Positions 44,877 through 54,575 of a stretch of 64,000 bases of DNA are shown here, piece by piece. The DNA lies in the NCBI GenBank assembly GCA_024403455.1, contig JAKSRR010000011.1, positions 24,489 through 88,488 on the forward strand, given 5' to 3'. Each line of letters opens with the position of its first letter. Position 1 is the stretch's first letter. A model generated the notes under the pieces. The model ran no database searches and was not told where the DNA came from. It was given only the letters and a program-made list of their open reading frames with translations. This DNA is from Lachnospiraceae bacterium (lineage in GTDB: Bacteria > Bacillota > Clostridia > Lachnospirales > Lachnospiraceae). Both the position numbers and the translations under genes were made by a program.

Positions 44877-46147
44877 GCTTTTGCGCCCTCCTTAATCAGA
44901 GATTTGCCGCTAGCCAGGCTCTTGTCCGGATAATCGGATGCATCTGTCTCGCCAAAGATAACTGCATTCTTTCCGATGGTGACACCTTCCGGAACGGTGG
45001 TGTGCTCACCGATACATACCAGACCATGGTTATAGATACCAGGATCTGTTTCATTCTCTACTTCTTCACCGATGCCGGTCTTAATACCATCTGCAAGAAC
45101 TGTATTTTCTGCAATGATGGTCTTATTGATTTCGCAGTTCTTACCAATCACAGTATCATTCATAATAATGGAATCTCTAATGACTGTACCTGCACCGATT
45201 TCAACATTGCATCCGATGATGGAGTTATACACTTCACCATAAACCTGCGCGCCTTCTGCGATGAGGGATCTTTCTACCTTAGAATCTGCAGAAATGTACT
45301 GGGGTGCAATAGCATCAGACTTGGTATAAATCTTCCAATACTCTTCATAAAGGTTGAACTCAGGAACAATATCAATCAGCTCCATATTTGCTTCCCAGTA
45401 AGAATGTAAGGTTCCTACATCCTTCCAGTAGCCATTGAACTCATAAGCATAGATAGGTGCATTCTTCTCATGAATGTAAGGAATGACATGCTTACCAAAG
45501 TCAAGGTTAGGCTGATCCTTCTTTGCGAGAAGTGCTTCCTTTAAGGTCTTCCAGTTGAAGATATAGATACCCATGGAAGCTAAGTTGCTTCTAGGATTTG
45601 CAGGCTTCTCTTCGAAATCTACAACTCTTCTATTCTCATCGGTAATGAGGATACCAAAACGCTTTGCTTCTTCCATAGGAACAGGCATAACGGCCAAAGT
45701 AGCCTCTGCACCATTCTGCTTGTGGAAGTCTAACATCACTTCATAATCCATCTTATAAATATGGTCACCAGAAAGGATGAGCACATACTCAGGATTAAAG
45801 CTCTCCATGTAATCAATATTCTGATAAATCGCATTTGCTGTACCGGTGTACCACTCGGAATTGCTCATCTTCTCATAGGGAGAAAGTACAGACACACCAC
45901 CTACATTACGATCCAAGTCCCAGGGAATACCAATGCCGATATGGCTGTTTAATCGAAGGGGCTGATACTGGGTCAAAACACCAACGGTGTCAATCCCAGA
46001 GTCAATACAGTTGCTTAAGGGGAAGTCGATAATTCGATACTTACCAGCAAAAGAAACTGCAGGCTTTGCTACTTTTCTGGTAAGAACACCCAGACGGGAG
46101 CCCTGACCACCAGCAAGCAGCATGGCAATCATCTCTTTCTTAATCAT
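44873..46147 (-). CDS. glgC: Glucose-1-phosphate adenylyltransferase, catalytic subunit
   Basis: 424 residues; makes ADP-glucose for glycogen. [12 protein letters not shown] carries the catalytic Arg loop; [10 protein letters not shown] and FEEKP are sugar-phosphate site motifs; the C-terminus is a hexapeptide beta-helix. AGAGGTGAT SD lies a few bases before the ATG. With glgD it forms a two-gene operon, so glycogen storage is likely. Confidence 0.95.
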   Translation of the reverse strand: MIKKEMIAMLLAGGQGSRLGVLTRKVAKPAVSFAGKYRIIDFPLSNCIDSGIDTVGVLTQYQPLRLNSHIGIGIPWDLDRNVGGVSVLSPYEKMSNSEWYTGTANAIYQNIDYMESFNPEYVLILSGDHIYKMDYEVMLDFHKQNGAEATLAVMPVPMEEAKRFGILITDENRRVVDFEEKPANPRSNLASMGIYIFNWKTLKEALLAKKDQPNLDFGKHVIPYIHEKNAPIYAYEFNGYWKDVGTLHSYWEANMELIDIVPEFNLYEEYWKIYTKSDAIAPQYISADSKVERSLIAEGAQVYGEVYNSIIGCNVEIGAGTVIRDSIIMNDTVIGKNCEINKTIIAENTVLADGIKTGIGEEVENETDPGIYNHGLVCIGEHTTVPEGVTIGKNAVIFGETDASDYPDKSLASGKSLIKEGAKA

Positions 46148-46504
46148 GTAATCACCTCTGATTTCGTAAATTTAACCCCGCAATCCATCAAAATTCTTTG
46201 CATTATGCGAATTGCACTCAATTTCAAAAAATTATACCACAACTTTTGGTTAAAGTGAACATATTTTATGAGTTTTTCTATTTTTTTGCAAAATTTTCAT
46301 GTGTGTTTTGCATAAAATTTACATAATTACTTTTCGCTTTTTTGTTACAGATTACTTTGAGCATCAAAATACTTATAGAACATTTGAACAAATACCAAGA
46401 TTTGGTTGCTTTTTTACATTTGGAATACTATTATTAAATATGAAGAAGTGGGTTTTATGTAAACCTACGCAATTACGGATTTTTTTGCATACAGAGGCAT
46501 CTTT
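46148..46504. other. Divergent intergenic region between glgC and murC
   Basis: About 360 AT-rich bases. It holds the glgC promoter and a possible murC promoter (TTGCTT 46406-46411, 17-base spacer, TATTAT 46429-46434). Nothing else stands out; a short plus-strand frame at 46299-46508 lacks coding features. Confidence 0.45.
46231..46259 (-). promoter_or_regulatory. Promoter of glgCD
   Basis: TTCACT (46254-46259), a 17-base spacer and extended TGGTATAAT (-10 at 46231-46236) on the minus strand. The leader is about 80 bases. Confidence 0.65.
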
Positions 46505-47881
46505 ATGAAACTAGATTTTGCAAAACCTATTCACGTTCATTTTATTGGCATTGGCGGTATCAGTATGAGCGGCCTTGCAGAAATTTTATTATCCCGAGGC
46601 TTTACCGTCTCCGGTTCCGATATGAAGGCATCCCCGCTGACAGAGCATTTAGCTGCCCTGGGTGCCACGATTATGATTGGTCAGCGTGCTTCCAATATTA
46701 CCGACGATATTGATTTGGTGGTTTATACCGCTGCCATTTCGAAAGACAATATGGAATTTGAGGAAGTTGTTGTCAGAAAGATTCCTATGATGACCAGAGC
46801 CGAGCTCTTAGGACAGCTCATGACCAATTATGAGACTCCCATCTGTGTCAGCGGAACTCATGGCAAGACCACGACTACTTCCATGATTTCCGAGATTCTT
46901 ATGGCGGCTGATGCTGATCCAACCCTTTCCATCGGCGGTATTTTAAAGAGTGTTGGCGGCAATCTTCGTATCGGTTCCTCCGGAACCTTTGTGACTGAGG
47001 CCTGCGAATATACAAACAGCTATCATTCCTTTTTCCCGAAAATTTCTCTCATTTTAAATATAGAAGAAGACCACATGGACTTCTTTAAGGATTTGGCAGA
47101 CATTCGCAATTCTTTCCACACCTTTGCAAAACTCCTGCCTTCCGATGGCACCCTGATTATTAACCATGCCATCGAAAACCTTTCTGAAATTACTGGAGAT
47201 TTATCTTCTGCCGTCATTACCTTTGGTAACGATGCTGCAGCAGACTATCACCCCGAAGATATTACTTTTGACGAAATGGGCAGAGGTACCTTCACCTTAG
47301 TTCGTTTAGGAAAAGCTCCTATCAATGTTAAACTCTCCGTCATTGGCATGCACAATGTATTAAATGCCTGCGCAGCCTTTGCATTAGCAGATTTACTAAA
47401 CATCCCCGAAGGGAAAACCCTGCAGGGTCTGGCTAATTTTACTGGTACAGAGAGACGATTTGAAAAGAAGGGAACCATCGGTGGCGTGCATATCTATGAT
47501 GACTACGCCCACCATCCCACGGAAATTGCTGCAACTCTTTCGGCCGCTTCCAAAATCGAGAAGAAGCGCTTAATTGTTGCATTCCAGCCCCATACCTACA
47601 CAAGAACAAAAGCATTTTTGGATGACTTTGCGAAGGCTCTTTCCGCCGCCGACATGGTCATTTTAGCTGATATTTATGCTGCCCGTGAGAAAAATACGAT
47701 TGGTATCTCCTCTAGGGATCTTCTAAAAAAATTGGAAGAATTGGGCACAGAGGCTTATTATTTCCCTACTTTTGATGAAATTGAGGCATTTATTTTAGAA
47801 AACTGTTCCACAGGCGATATGTTGATAACTATGGGAGCCGGAGATATCGTAAACGTGGGCGAAAATCTGCTAGGCCTGTAA
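46505..47881 (+). CDS. murC: UDP-N-acetylmuramate--L-alanine ligase
   Basis: 458 residues. FIGIGGISMSGLAEIL for the N-terminal substrate domain, the P-loop GTHGKTTT, EACEY and the DDYAHHPTE loop are all MurC hallmarks. AGAGG lies seven bases before the ATG. It stands alone on the plus strand, apart from the other mur genes of the window. Confidence 0.96.
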   Translation: MKLDFAKPIHVHFIGIGGISMSGLAEILLSRGFTVSGSDMKASPLTEHLAALGATIMIGQRASNITDDIDLVVYTAAISKDNMEFEEVVVRKIPMMTRAELLGQLMTNYETPICVSGTHGKTTTTSMISEILMAADADPTLSIGGILKSVGGNLRIGSSGTFVTEACEYTNSYHSFFPKISLILNIEEDHMDFFKDLADIRNSFHTFAKLLPSDGTLIINHAIENLSEITGDLSSAVITFGNDAAADYHPEDITFDEMGRGTFTLVRLGKAPINVKLSVIGMHNVLNACAAFALADLLNIPEGKTLQGLANFTGTERRFEKKGTIGGVHIYDDYAHHPTEIAATLSAASKIEKKRLIVAFQPHTYTRTKAFLDDFAKALSAADMVILADIYAAREKNTIGISSRDLLKKLEELGTEAYYFPTFDEIEAFILENCSTGDMLITMGAGDIVNVGENLLGL

Positions 47882-48241
47882 AATATCATTTGTTATCCAC
47901 ATTATCCACAATCTTTTTCGGATTTTTATCCCCAAATGACTGTGGATATTTTAGTTAACATAATCACAAACAGGGATTCCCGAAAAAGCCCTTTTCTATC
48001 ATAAATTTGTATTTTGTGGTTGCATTATGTCCATGTTCTTCCACACTTTCCACAATATCCACAAAAGTCTGCAAAGCCTTTATTTATAAGGGTTTGCGAG
48101 ATTTTTCTCCTTGCATTTTCTCCCTTCTTTTTGCTATAATTCACCATACGCGGCAAAGATGTTTCGACGGATACATTTTCCGCGATTATGAGGATGCAAA
48201 CAATCTTTCTTAAGTCGTTTTGCGAGGTGTGAGGCGTAGCA
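47882..48241 (+). promoter_or_regulatory. DnaA-box cluster upstream of dnaD-dnaI
   Basis: Two perfect DnaA boxes (TTATCCACA) lie directly end to end at 47893-47901 and 47902-47910. Close variants follow: TTATCCCCA (47926-47934), TGTGGATAT (47941-47949, reverse) and ATATCCACA (48055-48063), with CTTTCCACA at 48046-48054. This density in about 170 bases is unlikely by chance. No dnaA or dnaN is nearby, so regulation or titration is more likely than the replication origin. Confidence 0.7.
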
Positions 48242-49375
48242 ATGATTCCCTTAAAGTTAACTCCCGCCAGTGGCTCGGGTGTTACAATTTTATGCAATGA
48301 TTTCATTGACATCTATATGAAGGATGCCAACGAAGCCGAGATGAAGGTTTATCTTTATCTCCTGCGCATGGTTTCTTCCCATTTGCCAACAGACATTGCC
48401 GAAATTGCAGAACATTTTAATCATACCGAAAAGGAAGTCATTCGCAGCCTGAAGTTCTGGGAGCAGAAATCTCTTCTTGCTCTTTCCTATGATGAACGAA
48501 ATCAAATCAGTGGTGTTACCTTCCTAACACCTGGCGCCAAGGACGTTATGCTGGAATCTCCTGCTACTTTGCAGGCTAACGATGCACCTGTTCCGACAGT
48601 GTCTGCTGACACCCTTATGGCAAGTACATCAGAGACTATGGCTATTCCTACCATTCGTGAAGGAGCAGGTAAAATGGTTTCCATGTCCATGGATTATGAA
48701 GCAGAAAAGAACAAATACACCGCCAGCGACCTAGTAAAGCTTTGCGAGGATTCGAATGTACGTATGCTTCGCGTGATTGCAGAACAGTACTTTGGGCGTC
48801 CGCTTAGCAATGCTGAGCTCCGTAGTCTTCTCTTTATTTATGACCGTTTGGACTTTTCCGTCGATTTAGCAGATTACCTGCTGCAATACTGTATCGAAAA
48901 GGGCCAGAAGGATATGCTATACATCGAACAGGTTGCTATCACTTGGTTCGAAAAAGGTATTACTACCGAAAAACAGGCAAAGACAACCCTTTCTTCCTTC
49001 GACCGCAACGAATCCACGATTCTTTCCTACTTCGGAAAGACCGGCAAAGCAGCACCCAAGGAATTAGAGTTTATCAGACGCTGGACACAGCACTATGGCT
49101 TCTCCCTTTCCATCATTGAGGAAGCTTGCGGCAGAGCAGTCCTTGCCACCGATAACAATCGTTTTGCCTATGCTGACGCTATTTTAAGCAGTTGGCACAA
49201 ACAGGGTGTACAGACAAAAGCTGATATTGCCAAGGCCGATAAAGCTTACGAGGAAGCAAAATCCGCTCGCAAGAATATCGCACCGCAATCTGCAAAAAAA
49301 GACAGTACCTTCTGTACGAAGGATGAAACATACAGTTACGATTTATCTGCACTAGAAAGGGTACTTACCCAATAA
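48242..49375 (+). CDS. DnaD domain primosome protein
   Basis: 377 residues. A winged-helix N-terminal part (about 20-85: EMKVYLYLLRM, IAEIAEHFNHTEKEVIRSLKFWEQ) and a DnaD/DnaB_2 C-terminal domain (about 200-330, two helical repeats), as in DnaD/DnaB of Firmicutes that load the replicative helicase. GTGAGG lies seven bases before the ATG. It sits two bases upstream of the dnaI-like loader gene, the classic pairing. Confidence 0.88.
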   Translation: MIPLKLTPASGSGVTILCNDFIDIYMKDANEAEMKVYLYLLRMVSSHLPTDIAEIAEHFNHTEKEVIRSLKFWEQKSLLALSYDERNQISGVTFLTPGAKDVMLESPATLQANDAPVPTVSADTLMASTSETMAIPTIREGAGKMVSMSMDYEAEKNKYTASDLVKLCEDSNVRMLRVIAEQYFGRPLSNAELRSLLFIYDRLDFSVDLADYLLQYCIEKGQKDMLYIEQVAITWFEKGITTEKQAKTTLSSFDRNESTILSYFGKTGKAAPKELEFIRRWTQHYGFSLSIIEEACGRAVLATDNNRFAYADAILSSWHKQGVQTKADIAKADKAYEEAKSARKNIAPQSAKKDSTFCTKDETYSYDLSALERVLTQ

Positions 49376-49377
49376 AC

Positions 49378-50376
49378 ATGGCACTTACCGCACTAGAATA
49401 TGGTAAAATCGAGCGAATCTATGATGAGAAGCGTCTCCAAGAAGAGGCGCTTTTATTCGTGCGTAAAAAAGAGGTGGAAGAGAAGGTTCCTGGCTATAAG
49501 GATTTAGAATCAGAAAGTATTTCCCTTGCTATGGAAAAGGCGAGAATGCTGATTGGGCACTCTTTGGATGAAGCCGAAACTGCCGCGCAGATTAAATCTC
49601 TGCAGCAGAAACTCTTCGATCTCCAGCTAGCAAAGAAAAACCTCCTGAAAGAGGCTGGTTATGCTAGAGACTACTTAGAGCCCCACTATGAATGTCCTGT
49701 TTGTCGGGATACCGGTTTTGTAGAGGGTGAGAAATGCACCTGTTTCAAAAAGTTAGAAGTTTCCTTCTTATACGAAATGTCCCATCTCAAGGATTTTCTA
49801 GAGGCAAACAACTTTAACAATATGACCGATGACTACTTTATGGATGAGAAGTCCATGGAAGATTTCCATAAAGCGCTGTCCACTGCTAGACGATTCATCG
49901 AAGATTTTGACAAAGGTGGACAGAATCTTTTCTTCTACGGCAGTGTCGGCACAGGAAAAAGTTTTCTTTCCGGTTGCATTGCGAAAGAACTTTTAGACAG
50001 AGAAGTCCCTGTCGTATACTTTAGCGCCGTGCAGTTGTTTCAGATTCTGAGTACCTATCACTTTGATTCTAATAAACAACCATTTTACATGTTTACGGAT
50101 ACCCTATATAATTCCCCCCTGCTCATTATCGATGACTTAGGTTGTGAATACCTGAATGATTTTGTAAGAAGCAATTTATTCCAAATCATTAATGAGCGTA
50201 TTTTACGGAAAAAATCCACTATTATTTCCACCAATAAATCCTTGGAAGAAATCCGGGAACACTATTCCGACCGCGTACTCTCACGCATTACCGGCTGCTA
50301 TGATCTGCTTCATTTGACAGGCACCGATCTTCGTCAGCAAATTGCCATCGAGAGAAAGCTGGGAACCCGGTCATAA
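49378..50376 (+). CDS. DnaI/DnaC-like helicase loader ATPase
   Basis: 332 residues. An N-terminal helical region, a zinc-binding CPVCRDTG...CTC cluster (about 104-120), and an AAA+ domain with Walker A GSVGTGKS and Walker B LLIIDDLG, followed by sensor 1 STNKS. Loads the replicative helicase together with the DnaD-type protein. No SD of its own; it starts two bases after the dnaD stop and is probably coupled. Confidence 0.9.
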   Translation: MALTALEYGKIERIYDEKRLQEEALLFVRKKEVEEKVPGYKDLESESISLAMEKARMLIGHSLDEAETAAQIKSLQQKLFDLQLAKKNLLKEAGYARDYLEPHYECPVCRDTGFVEGEKCTCFKKLEVSFLYEMSHLKDFLEANNFNNMTDDYFMDEKSMEDFHKALSTARRFIEDFDKGGQNLFFYGSVGTGKSFLSGCIAKELLDREVPVVYFSAVQLFQILSTYHFDSNKQPFYMFTDTLYNSPLLIIDDLGCEYLNDFVRSNLFQIINERILRKKSTIISTNKSLEEIREHYSDRVLSRITGCYDLLHLTGTDLRQQIAIERKLGTRS

Positions 50377-50507
50377 CGCTCCAACTTGGGGAAAGAGGGG
50401 CAATAGCTTCGTACCAACTGTGTAAATCGTTGTTTTGCACCATTTTTAATGGTTTATCCATAGATTTTTGGACAGAATTTGACTAAACATGTTCCACCTT
50501 TTGGGGC

Positions 50508-50513
50508 TATAAT
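50508..50513 (+). promoter_or_regulatory. -10 box of prs
   Basis: TATAAT about 65 bases before the prs ATG; a TTGACT lies upstream but with too long a spacer (23), so the -35 is uncertain. Confidence 0.45.
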
Positions 50514-50578
50514 ATTAGTTGAATTTTCAATCCCCAGATTTTTTAAAAATTTATCTATTGAAAGAGAGGATTTGTAAC

Positions 50579-51766
50579 ATGGCTGCACAATCTGAAGTTT
50601 CCCGTAATCTGGACACCATCCCCGTTGGAAGACTTGGCATCATTCCCTTAGAAGGATGCAAGCATCTTGGCGAAAAGGTTAACCAGTACTTAGTTGACTG
50701 GCGTAACAACAGAAATGGTGAACATGTAAACACTTTAGATTTTTCTGGTTACAAGCGTGATAACTATATTGTAGAAGCAAAGGTTCCCCGCTTCGGTTCC
50801 GGTGAAGCAAAGGGTGCCATCAAAGAATCTGTTCGTGGTGATGACCTGTACCTTCTTGTAGATGTATGCAACTACAGCCTTACCTACAAGCTTTGCGGCA
50901 ACATCAATCACATGTCTCCCGATGATCATTATCAGGATTTAAAGCGTATCATCGCTGCTGCAGGTGGTAAGGCAAGAAGAATTACCGTCATCATGCCCTT
51001 CTTATATGAAAGCCGCCAGCACAAGCGTTCCGCACGTGAGTCTTTAGACTGTGCTCTGGCACTCGAAGAGTTGGTAAACATGGGTGTAGATAATATCATC
51101 ACCTTTGATGCGCACGATCCTCGCGTACAGAATGCAATTCCTTTAAATGGTTTTGAAACCGTTCAGCCTACTTACCAGTTCATCAAGGGACTCTTAAGAA
51201 ATGTTAAAGATCTCCAGATTGATGCAGATCATATGATGTGTATCTCTCCCGACGAAGGCGGTATGGGAAGAGCCATCTACATGGCAAACGTTCTTGGCTT
51301 AGATATGGGTATGTTCTACAAGAGACGTGACTATACCAAGATTGTTGATGGACGCAACCCCATCGTTGCACATGAATTCTTGGGTACCGATGTAGAAGGC
51401 AAAGATATGATCATCATCGATGATATGATTTCCTCCGGTGAATCCGTATTGGAAGTTGCTGCCGAGCTTAAGAAGAGAAAAGCAAACCGTATCTTCGTAT
51501 GCGCTACCTTCGGCCTCTTCACCAATGGTTTCGAGAAATTTGATAAGGCAGCAGAGGAAGGTATCATCACCAAGATTCTTACCACTAACTCCATTTATCA
51601 GCCTGACGAACTGTTGAAGCGTGATTGGTACATCAGTTGCGACTTAAGCAAGTACATCGCTTACCTTATTGATACCTTAAATCACGATACTTCCATCAGC
51701 GATCTTTTAGATCCTAATGAGAGAATCCAGGCACTGGTAGCAAAATATAAGAATGGTGAAATTTAA
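50579..51766 (+). CDS. prs: Ribose-phosphate pyrophosphokinase, long form
   Basis: 395 residues, about 80 longer than classical Prs, a form seen in clostridial relatives. The PRPP-binding loop is IIIDDMISSGES, and the flexible loop region FLYESRQHKR plus FDAHDPR match Prs. The ATG at 50579 follows AGAGGA by eight bases; the frame upstream to 50519 is non-coding. It is separate from the second Prs in the NAD operon and is likely the housekeeping copy. Confidence 0.92.
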   Translation: MAAQSEVSRNLDTIPVGRLGIIPLEGCKHLGEKVNQYLVDWRNNRNGEHVNTLDFSGYKRDNYIVEAKVPRFGSGEAKGAIKESVRGDDLYLLVDVCNYSLTYKLCGNINHMSPDDHYQDLKRIIAAAGGKARRITVIMPFLYESRQHKRSARESLDCALALEELVNMGVDNIITFDAHDPRVQNAIPLNGFETVQPTYQFIKGLLRNVKDLQIDADHMMCISPDEGGMGRAIYMANVLGLDMGMFYKRRDYTKIVDGRNPIVAHEFLGTDVEGKDMIIIDDMISSGESVLEVAAELKKRKANRIFVCATFGLFTNGFEKFDKAAEEGIITKILTTNSIYQPDELLKRDWYISCDLSKYIAYLIDTLNHDTSISDLLDPNERIQALVAKYKNGEI

Positions 51767-51807
51767 TATATTTCATTTCTGACTCGTTGTAGGCCAAAAT
51801 GTAATTA

Positions 51808-51857
51808 CCCCTTGCAGAAACTTCTACAGAAGTAAACTGCAAGGGGATTAATTTTTT
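51808..51857 (+). terminator. Terminator after prs
   Basis: CCCCTTGCAG pairs with CTGCAAGGGG (ten pairs), with an inner ACTTCT/AGAAGT stem, and TTTTTT follows. Confidence 0.9.
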
Positions 51858-51877
51858 CTAAATATAATGAATTTTAT

Positions 51878-52645
51878 TTAGGAAAAAATATCATTCATGT
51901 CGATGGATAAATCCTCGTAAATTCCCACAGGGACTGTATCTGTGAAACTATAGATTTTCATGATGAATTCCTCATCTATATCCAAATGGGAATAAACATA
52001 CACCTTCTGACTTTTTTCATCAATAATCCAGTACTCCCGCACACCGGCGTTCTTATATTTGGATAGTTTTAGCACAAAATCTCTGCTTCTCGTACTTTTG
52101 GAAGTAACTTCCAAAACAAAGTCTGGGGCACCATAAATACACTTGTCTTTGATTTTCTCCGGATCACACACAATGACCAGATCCGGCTCTATCATAGTTT
52201 TATCATCCTGATCTAGCTGCACATCTACCGGAGATATGATTGCCCTACAAGGCCCCTTGTTGGCTTTTATATAGGATGCAATCTCAACGAACATATTCCC
52301 TATTACATTCTGGTGCCATATGGACGGCGCACTCATATCAAAAATGTATCCATCAATCAACTCTGCTCTGGTATCCGTCGGCAAGGCATAGTAGTCATCT
52401 AAAGTTTTCGAAAACCGTTTTAAATCGATAGCACCGTAATCCATGCTTCCCGCTTCATCCTTCATAAAGTTAAAGAGCGCTTCTTCTATCGCAATGATTT
52501 TCGCATAATTGGGGGACTTTGTTACGCCTCCCAAAATCTTAATGACCGTACCATAGGGAACCCCTGACAAATCTGCAATCTGTGCATTCGTCAATTTATG
52601 CTTTTCTTTTAAAGATTTGATATTCTTGATTCTCTCTTCTATCAT
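51878..52645 (-). CDS. HTH domain fused to a Uma2 (DUF820) nuclease-like domain
   Basis: 255 residues. The first 60 residues form a helix-turn-helix (LTNAQIADLSGVPYGTVIKIL). Residues about 85-250 are a Uma2/DUF820 PD-(D/E)XK-like domain, with the acidic residues in EPDLVIV and LEVTSKSTRSRD. Uma2 proteins are abundant in cyanobacteria and their role is unclear; they may be nuclease relatives. The fused DNA-binding head suggests action on DNA. No toxin or antitoxin partner is seen nearby. Confidence 0.8.
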   Translation of the reverse strand: MIEERIKNIKSLKEKHKLTNAQIADLSGVPYGTVIKILGGVTKSPNYAKIIAIEEALFNFMKDEAGSMDYGAIDLKRFSKTLDDYYALPTDTRAELIDGYIFDMSAPSIWHQNVIGNMFVEIASYIKANKGPCRAIISPVDVQLDQDDKTMIEPDLVIVCDPEKIKDKCIYGAPDFVLEVTSKSTRSRDFVLKLSKYKNAGVREYWIIDEKSQKVYVYSHLDIDEEFIMKIYSFTDTVPVGIYEDLSIDMNDIFS

Positions 52646-52773
52646 AATATTCCCTCCTTAATCATTTCCGTTGCTAACAATTTATTTGGTTAATTTATTT
52701 TACCACTTTATCCATAAACGGCAAATGTATCACTTGAGAAATTTCCTTCAATTACGCAAAGTACTTAAGCACC

Positions 52774-52804
52774 ATAAAAAAAGACATGACCCGCGCCATG
52801 TCTT
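52774..52804 (-). terminator. Terminator after nrtR
   Basis: AAGACATG pairs with CATGTCTT and seven T follow on the minus strand; it closes the NAD operon. Confidence 0.85.
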
Positions 52805-52868
52805 CTTCAGTATCTTCATTGTTCGGACAAAATCCTCTCGCCACACGTTTTTTATTGTGGTTTGCGCG

Positions 52869-53762
52869 TCACGATTCTCCTTCCATAATCTTTTCCAGAT
52901 TCCGCTCGAAGAGTTTCGCCGGACGGAAGCCTTCTCCTTCTATGAGAATATCCGTTTCCTGCACATACTCCATAATCTTTCTGCGGAAGTTTGGCCCAAT
53001 CAGTTCTTTATGTAATAGGCATTCATAAACGCTCTGGGCTCTTAAAATGGTAAAGCGTTCCGGCAATAAATCAAACAGAAGGGTAACGTCTTTTTTCGCT
53101 TTCTGCCGAAGTTTTAGGATGGTTTCTAATAGAATCTTCCCATGATCAAAGGCAAGACCATCTGCCATTTCGATGGTGTGCTCCAATAATGCATGACAGC
53201 CGCGGAAGGTTTTTCGTTCCGCAATTTCCGCCTGCAACGTAACATCATCGCTGTAGAGTTTCAATAGGTAACGGGTGAATACCTCTTCCGGTTGCGACTG
53301 CTTTTCTATCTCCTCCACATCCACTGAAAACCATCTCGCTTCCCAGGCATCGCTACCAGCATGCAGCCTATACTCTTCACCATTGATTAACGCCATAAAT
53401 GTGGAGGAAATAATCCAACCCCTGGGATCTCTCCCCTTCTCTCCATACACATCTACCGCTTCTAAAAACGCATCTGCTACACCCGTTTCCTCTAACAGCT
53501 CTCGTCTGGCAGTATCGTAAACACTCTCTCCCGGAACGCAGAAACCACCCGGAAGAGCCCACCATTCTTTATAAGGATAACTCTTTCTCTTTACCAGCAG
53601 AACTTTCAGTGCCTGGGGCGAAACATTACGAATGGAAAGCCTCTCCCCCGCGGACATGACAGAAAATACTGCCATGTCCACAGCAAGAGAAGGTCTCTCA
53701 AAATCCGCAATATTATACGTACTTAAATATGCTTTTTCTTCTTTTGTAACCTTGTAAGACAT
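52869..53762 (-). CDS. nrtR: NrtR-like Nudix domain transcriptional regulator of NAD metabolism
   Basis: 297 residues. An N-terminal Nudix domain with a complete Nudix box (Gly73, Glu79, REL-LEETG 87-94) and a C-terminal winged-helix domain (about 205-290). This architecture is that of NrtR, which represses NAD genes and releases DNA on binding ADP-ribose-like ligands. In many NrtR proteins the box is degenerate; here it is intact, so hydrolysis cannot be excluded. It is the last gene of the NAD salvage operon, starting about 65 bases after nadE. Confidence 0.85.
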   Translation of the reverse strand: MSYKVTKEEKAYLSTYNIADFERPSLAVDMAVFSVMSAGERLSIRNVSPQALKVLLVKRKSYPYKEWWALPGGFCVPGESVYDTARRELLEETGVADAFLEAVDVYGEKGRDPRGWIISSTFMALINGEEYRLHAGSDAWEARWFSVDVEEIEKQSQPEEVFTRYLLKLYSDDVTLQAEIAERKTFRGCHALLEHTIEMADGLAFDHGKILLETILKLRQKAKKDVTLLFDLLPERFTILRAQSVYECLLHKELIGPNFRRKIMEYVQETDILIEGEGFRPAKLFERNLEKIMEGES

Positions 53763-53827
53763 ACACTTTCATCCTTTGATGTTAAGTTCAAACGGTAGAT
53801 ACACAAGATTTCGACCCTATTATTATC

Positions 53828-54574
53828 CTATAGTTCAAAGCAGGGCATGAGCTGTAACTTAAACAAATTCTTAGTGTGCATTTTATCAATTTTTTCCTTT
53901 ACCACAGGATCCTCACAGACACCGGTACGAATGTACTTGTCCAGTGCTGCATAGGTAAAGCCAAGATTATCTTCATCCGTCTTTCCGCAAAGACCATCCG
54001 AAGGAACCTTATCTACTAAAACTTCCGGAAGTCCTAAGAGTCTACCAATTGCCTTCACCTCTGTTACCGTAATCTTTGCTAAGGGGCTAAAGTCCCCTGC
54101 AGCATCACCATATCTAGTAGAATATCCTACCCAGTCTTCGGAGAGATTACAGGTATTGGCCACACGTCCATTCACACTCTGCGAAATAGCATAAAGGGTA
54201 GACATACGGATTCTTGGAGGAAGATTCACCCGGGTCTGGTTCGAAATCTCCAACTTCCCCTGGAACTGATTTAAAACGCCTTCCACCGCATCTTTAATAT
54301 TAATCTCATAGGATTTAATTCCAAGATGACTCACAAGCAGCCTTGCCATATCAATATCCTGCTGCTCACCATTGGGCATAAGTACACCAATGACTCTGTC
54401 TTTTCCAAGTGCCTCTACCAGAAGCGCTGCCACAATACTAGAATCTTTACCGCCAGAGATGCCAAGTACCGCGTTGCATCCGGGGCCATTCTGTTCAAAG
54501 AATTCCTGAATCCATTTTACGACTCTGTCTTTTACATTTTGCACGTCAAAACCCTGCATGTCAAATTCAGCCAT
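53828..54574 (-). CDS. nadE: Ammonia-dependent NAD synthetase
   Basis: 248 residues: a single synthetase domain with the PP-loop SGGKDSS near 33-39; the N-terminal glutaminase domain of long NadE proteins is absent. Amidates nicotinate adenine dinucleotide to NAD. The ATG at 54574 has GGAGG about ten bases upstream and follows the nadV stop by one base; a longer frame would overlap nadV. Confidence 0.93.
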   Translation of the reverse strand: MAEFDMQGFDVQNVKDRVVKWIQEFFEQNGPGCNAVLGISGGKDSSIVAALLVEALGKDRVIGVLMPNGEQQDIDMARLLVSHLGIKSYEINIKDAVEGVLNQFQGKLEISNQTRVNLPPRIRMSTLYAISQSVNGRVANTCNLSEDWVGYSTRYGDAAGDFSPLAKITVTEVKAIGRLLGLPEVLVDKVPSDGLCGKTDEDNLGFTYAALDKYIRTGVCEDPVVKEKIDKMHTKNLFKLQLMPCFEL

Positions 54575-54575
54575 C

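Noticed and set aside
47882-48241. DnaA-box cluster as the chromosomal origin oriC
   Set aside because: No dnaA, dnaN or recF next to it and no clear AT-rich unwinding element between boxes; a regulatory or titration site is the more cautious reading.
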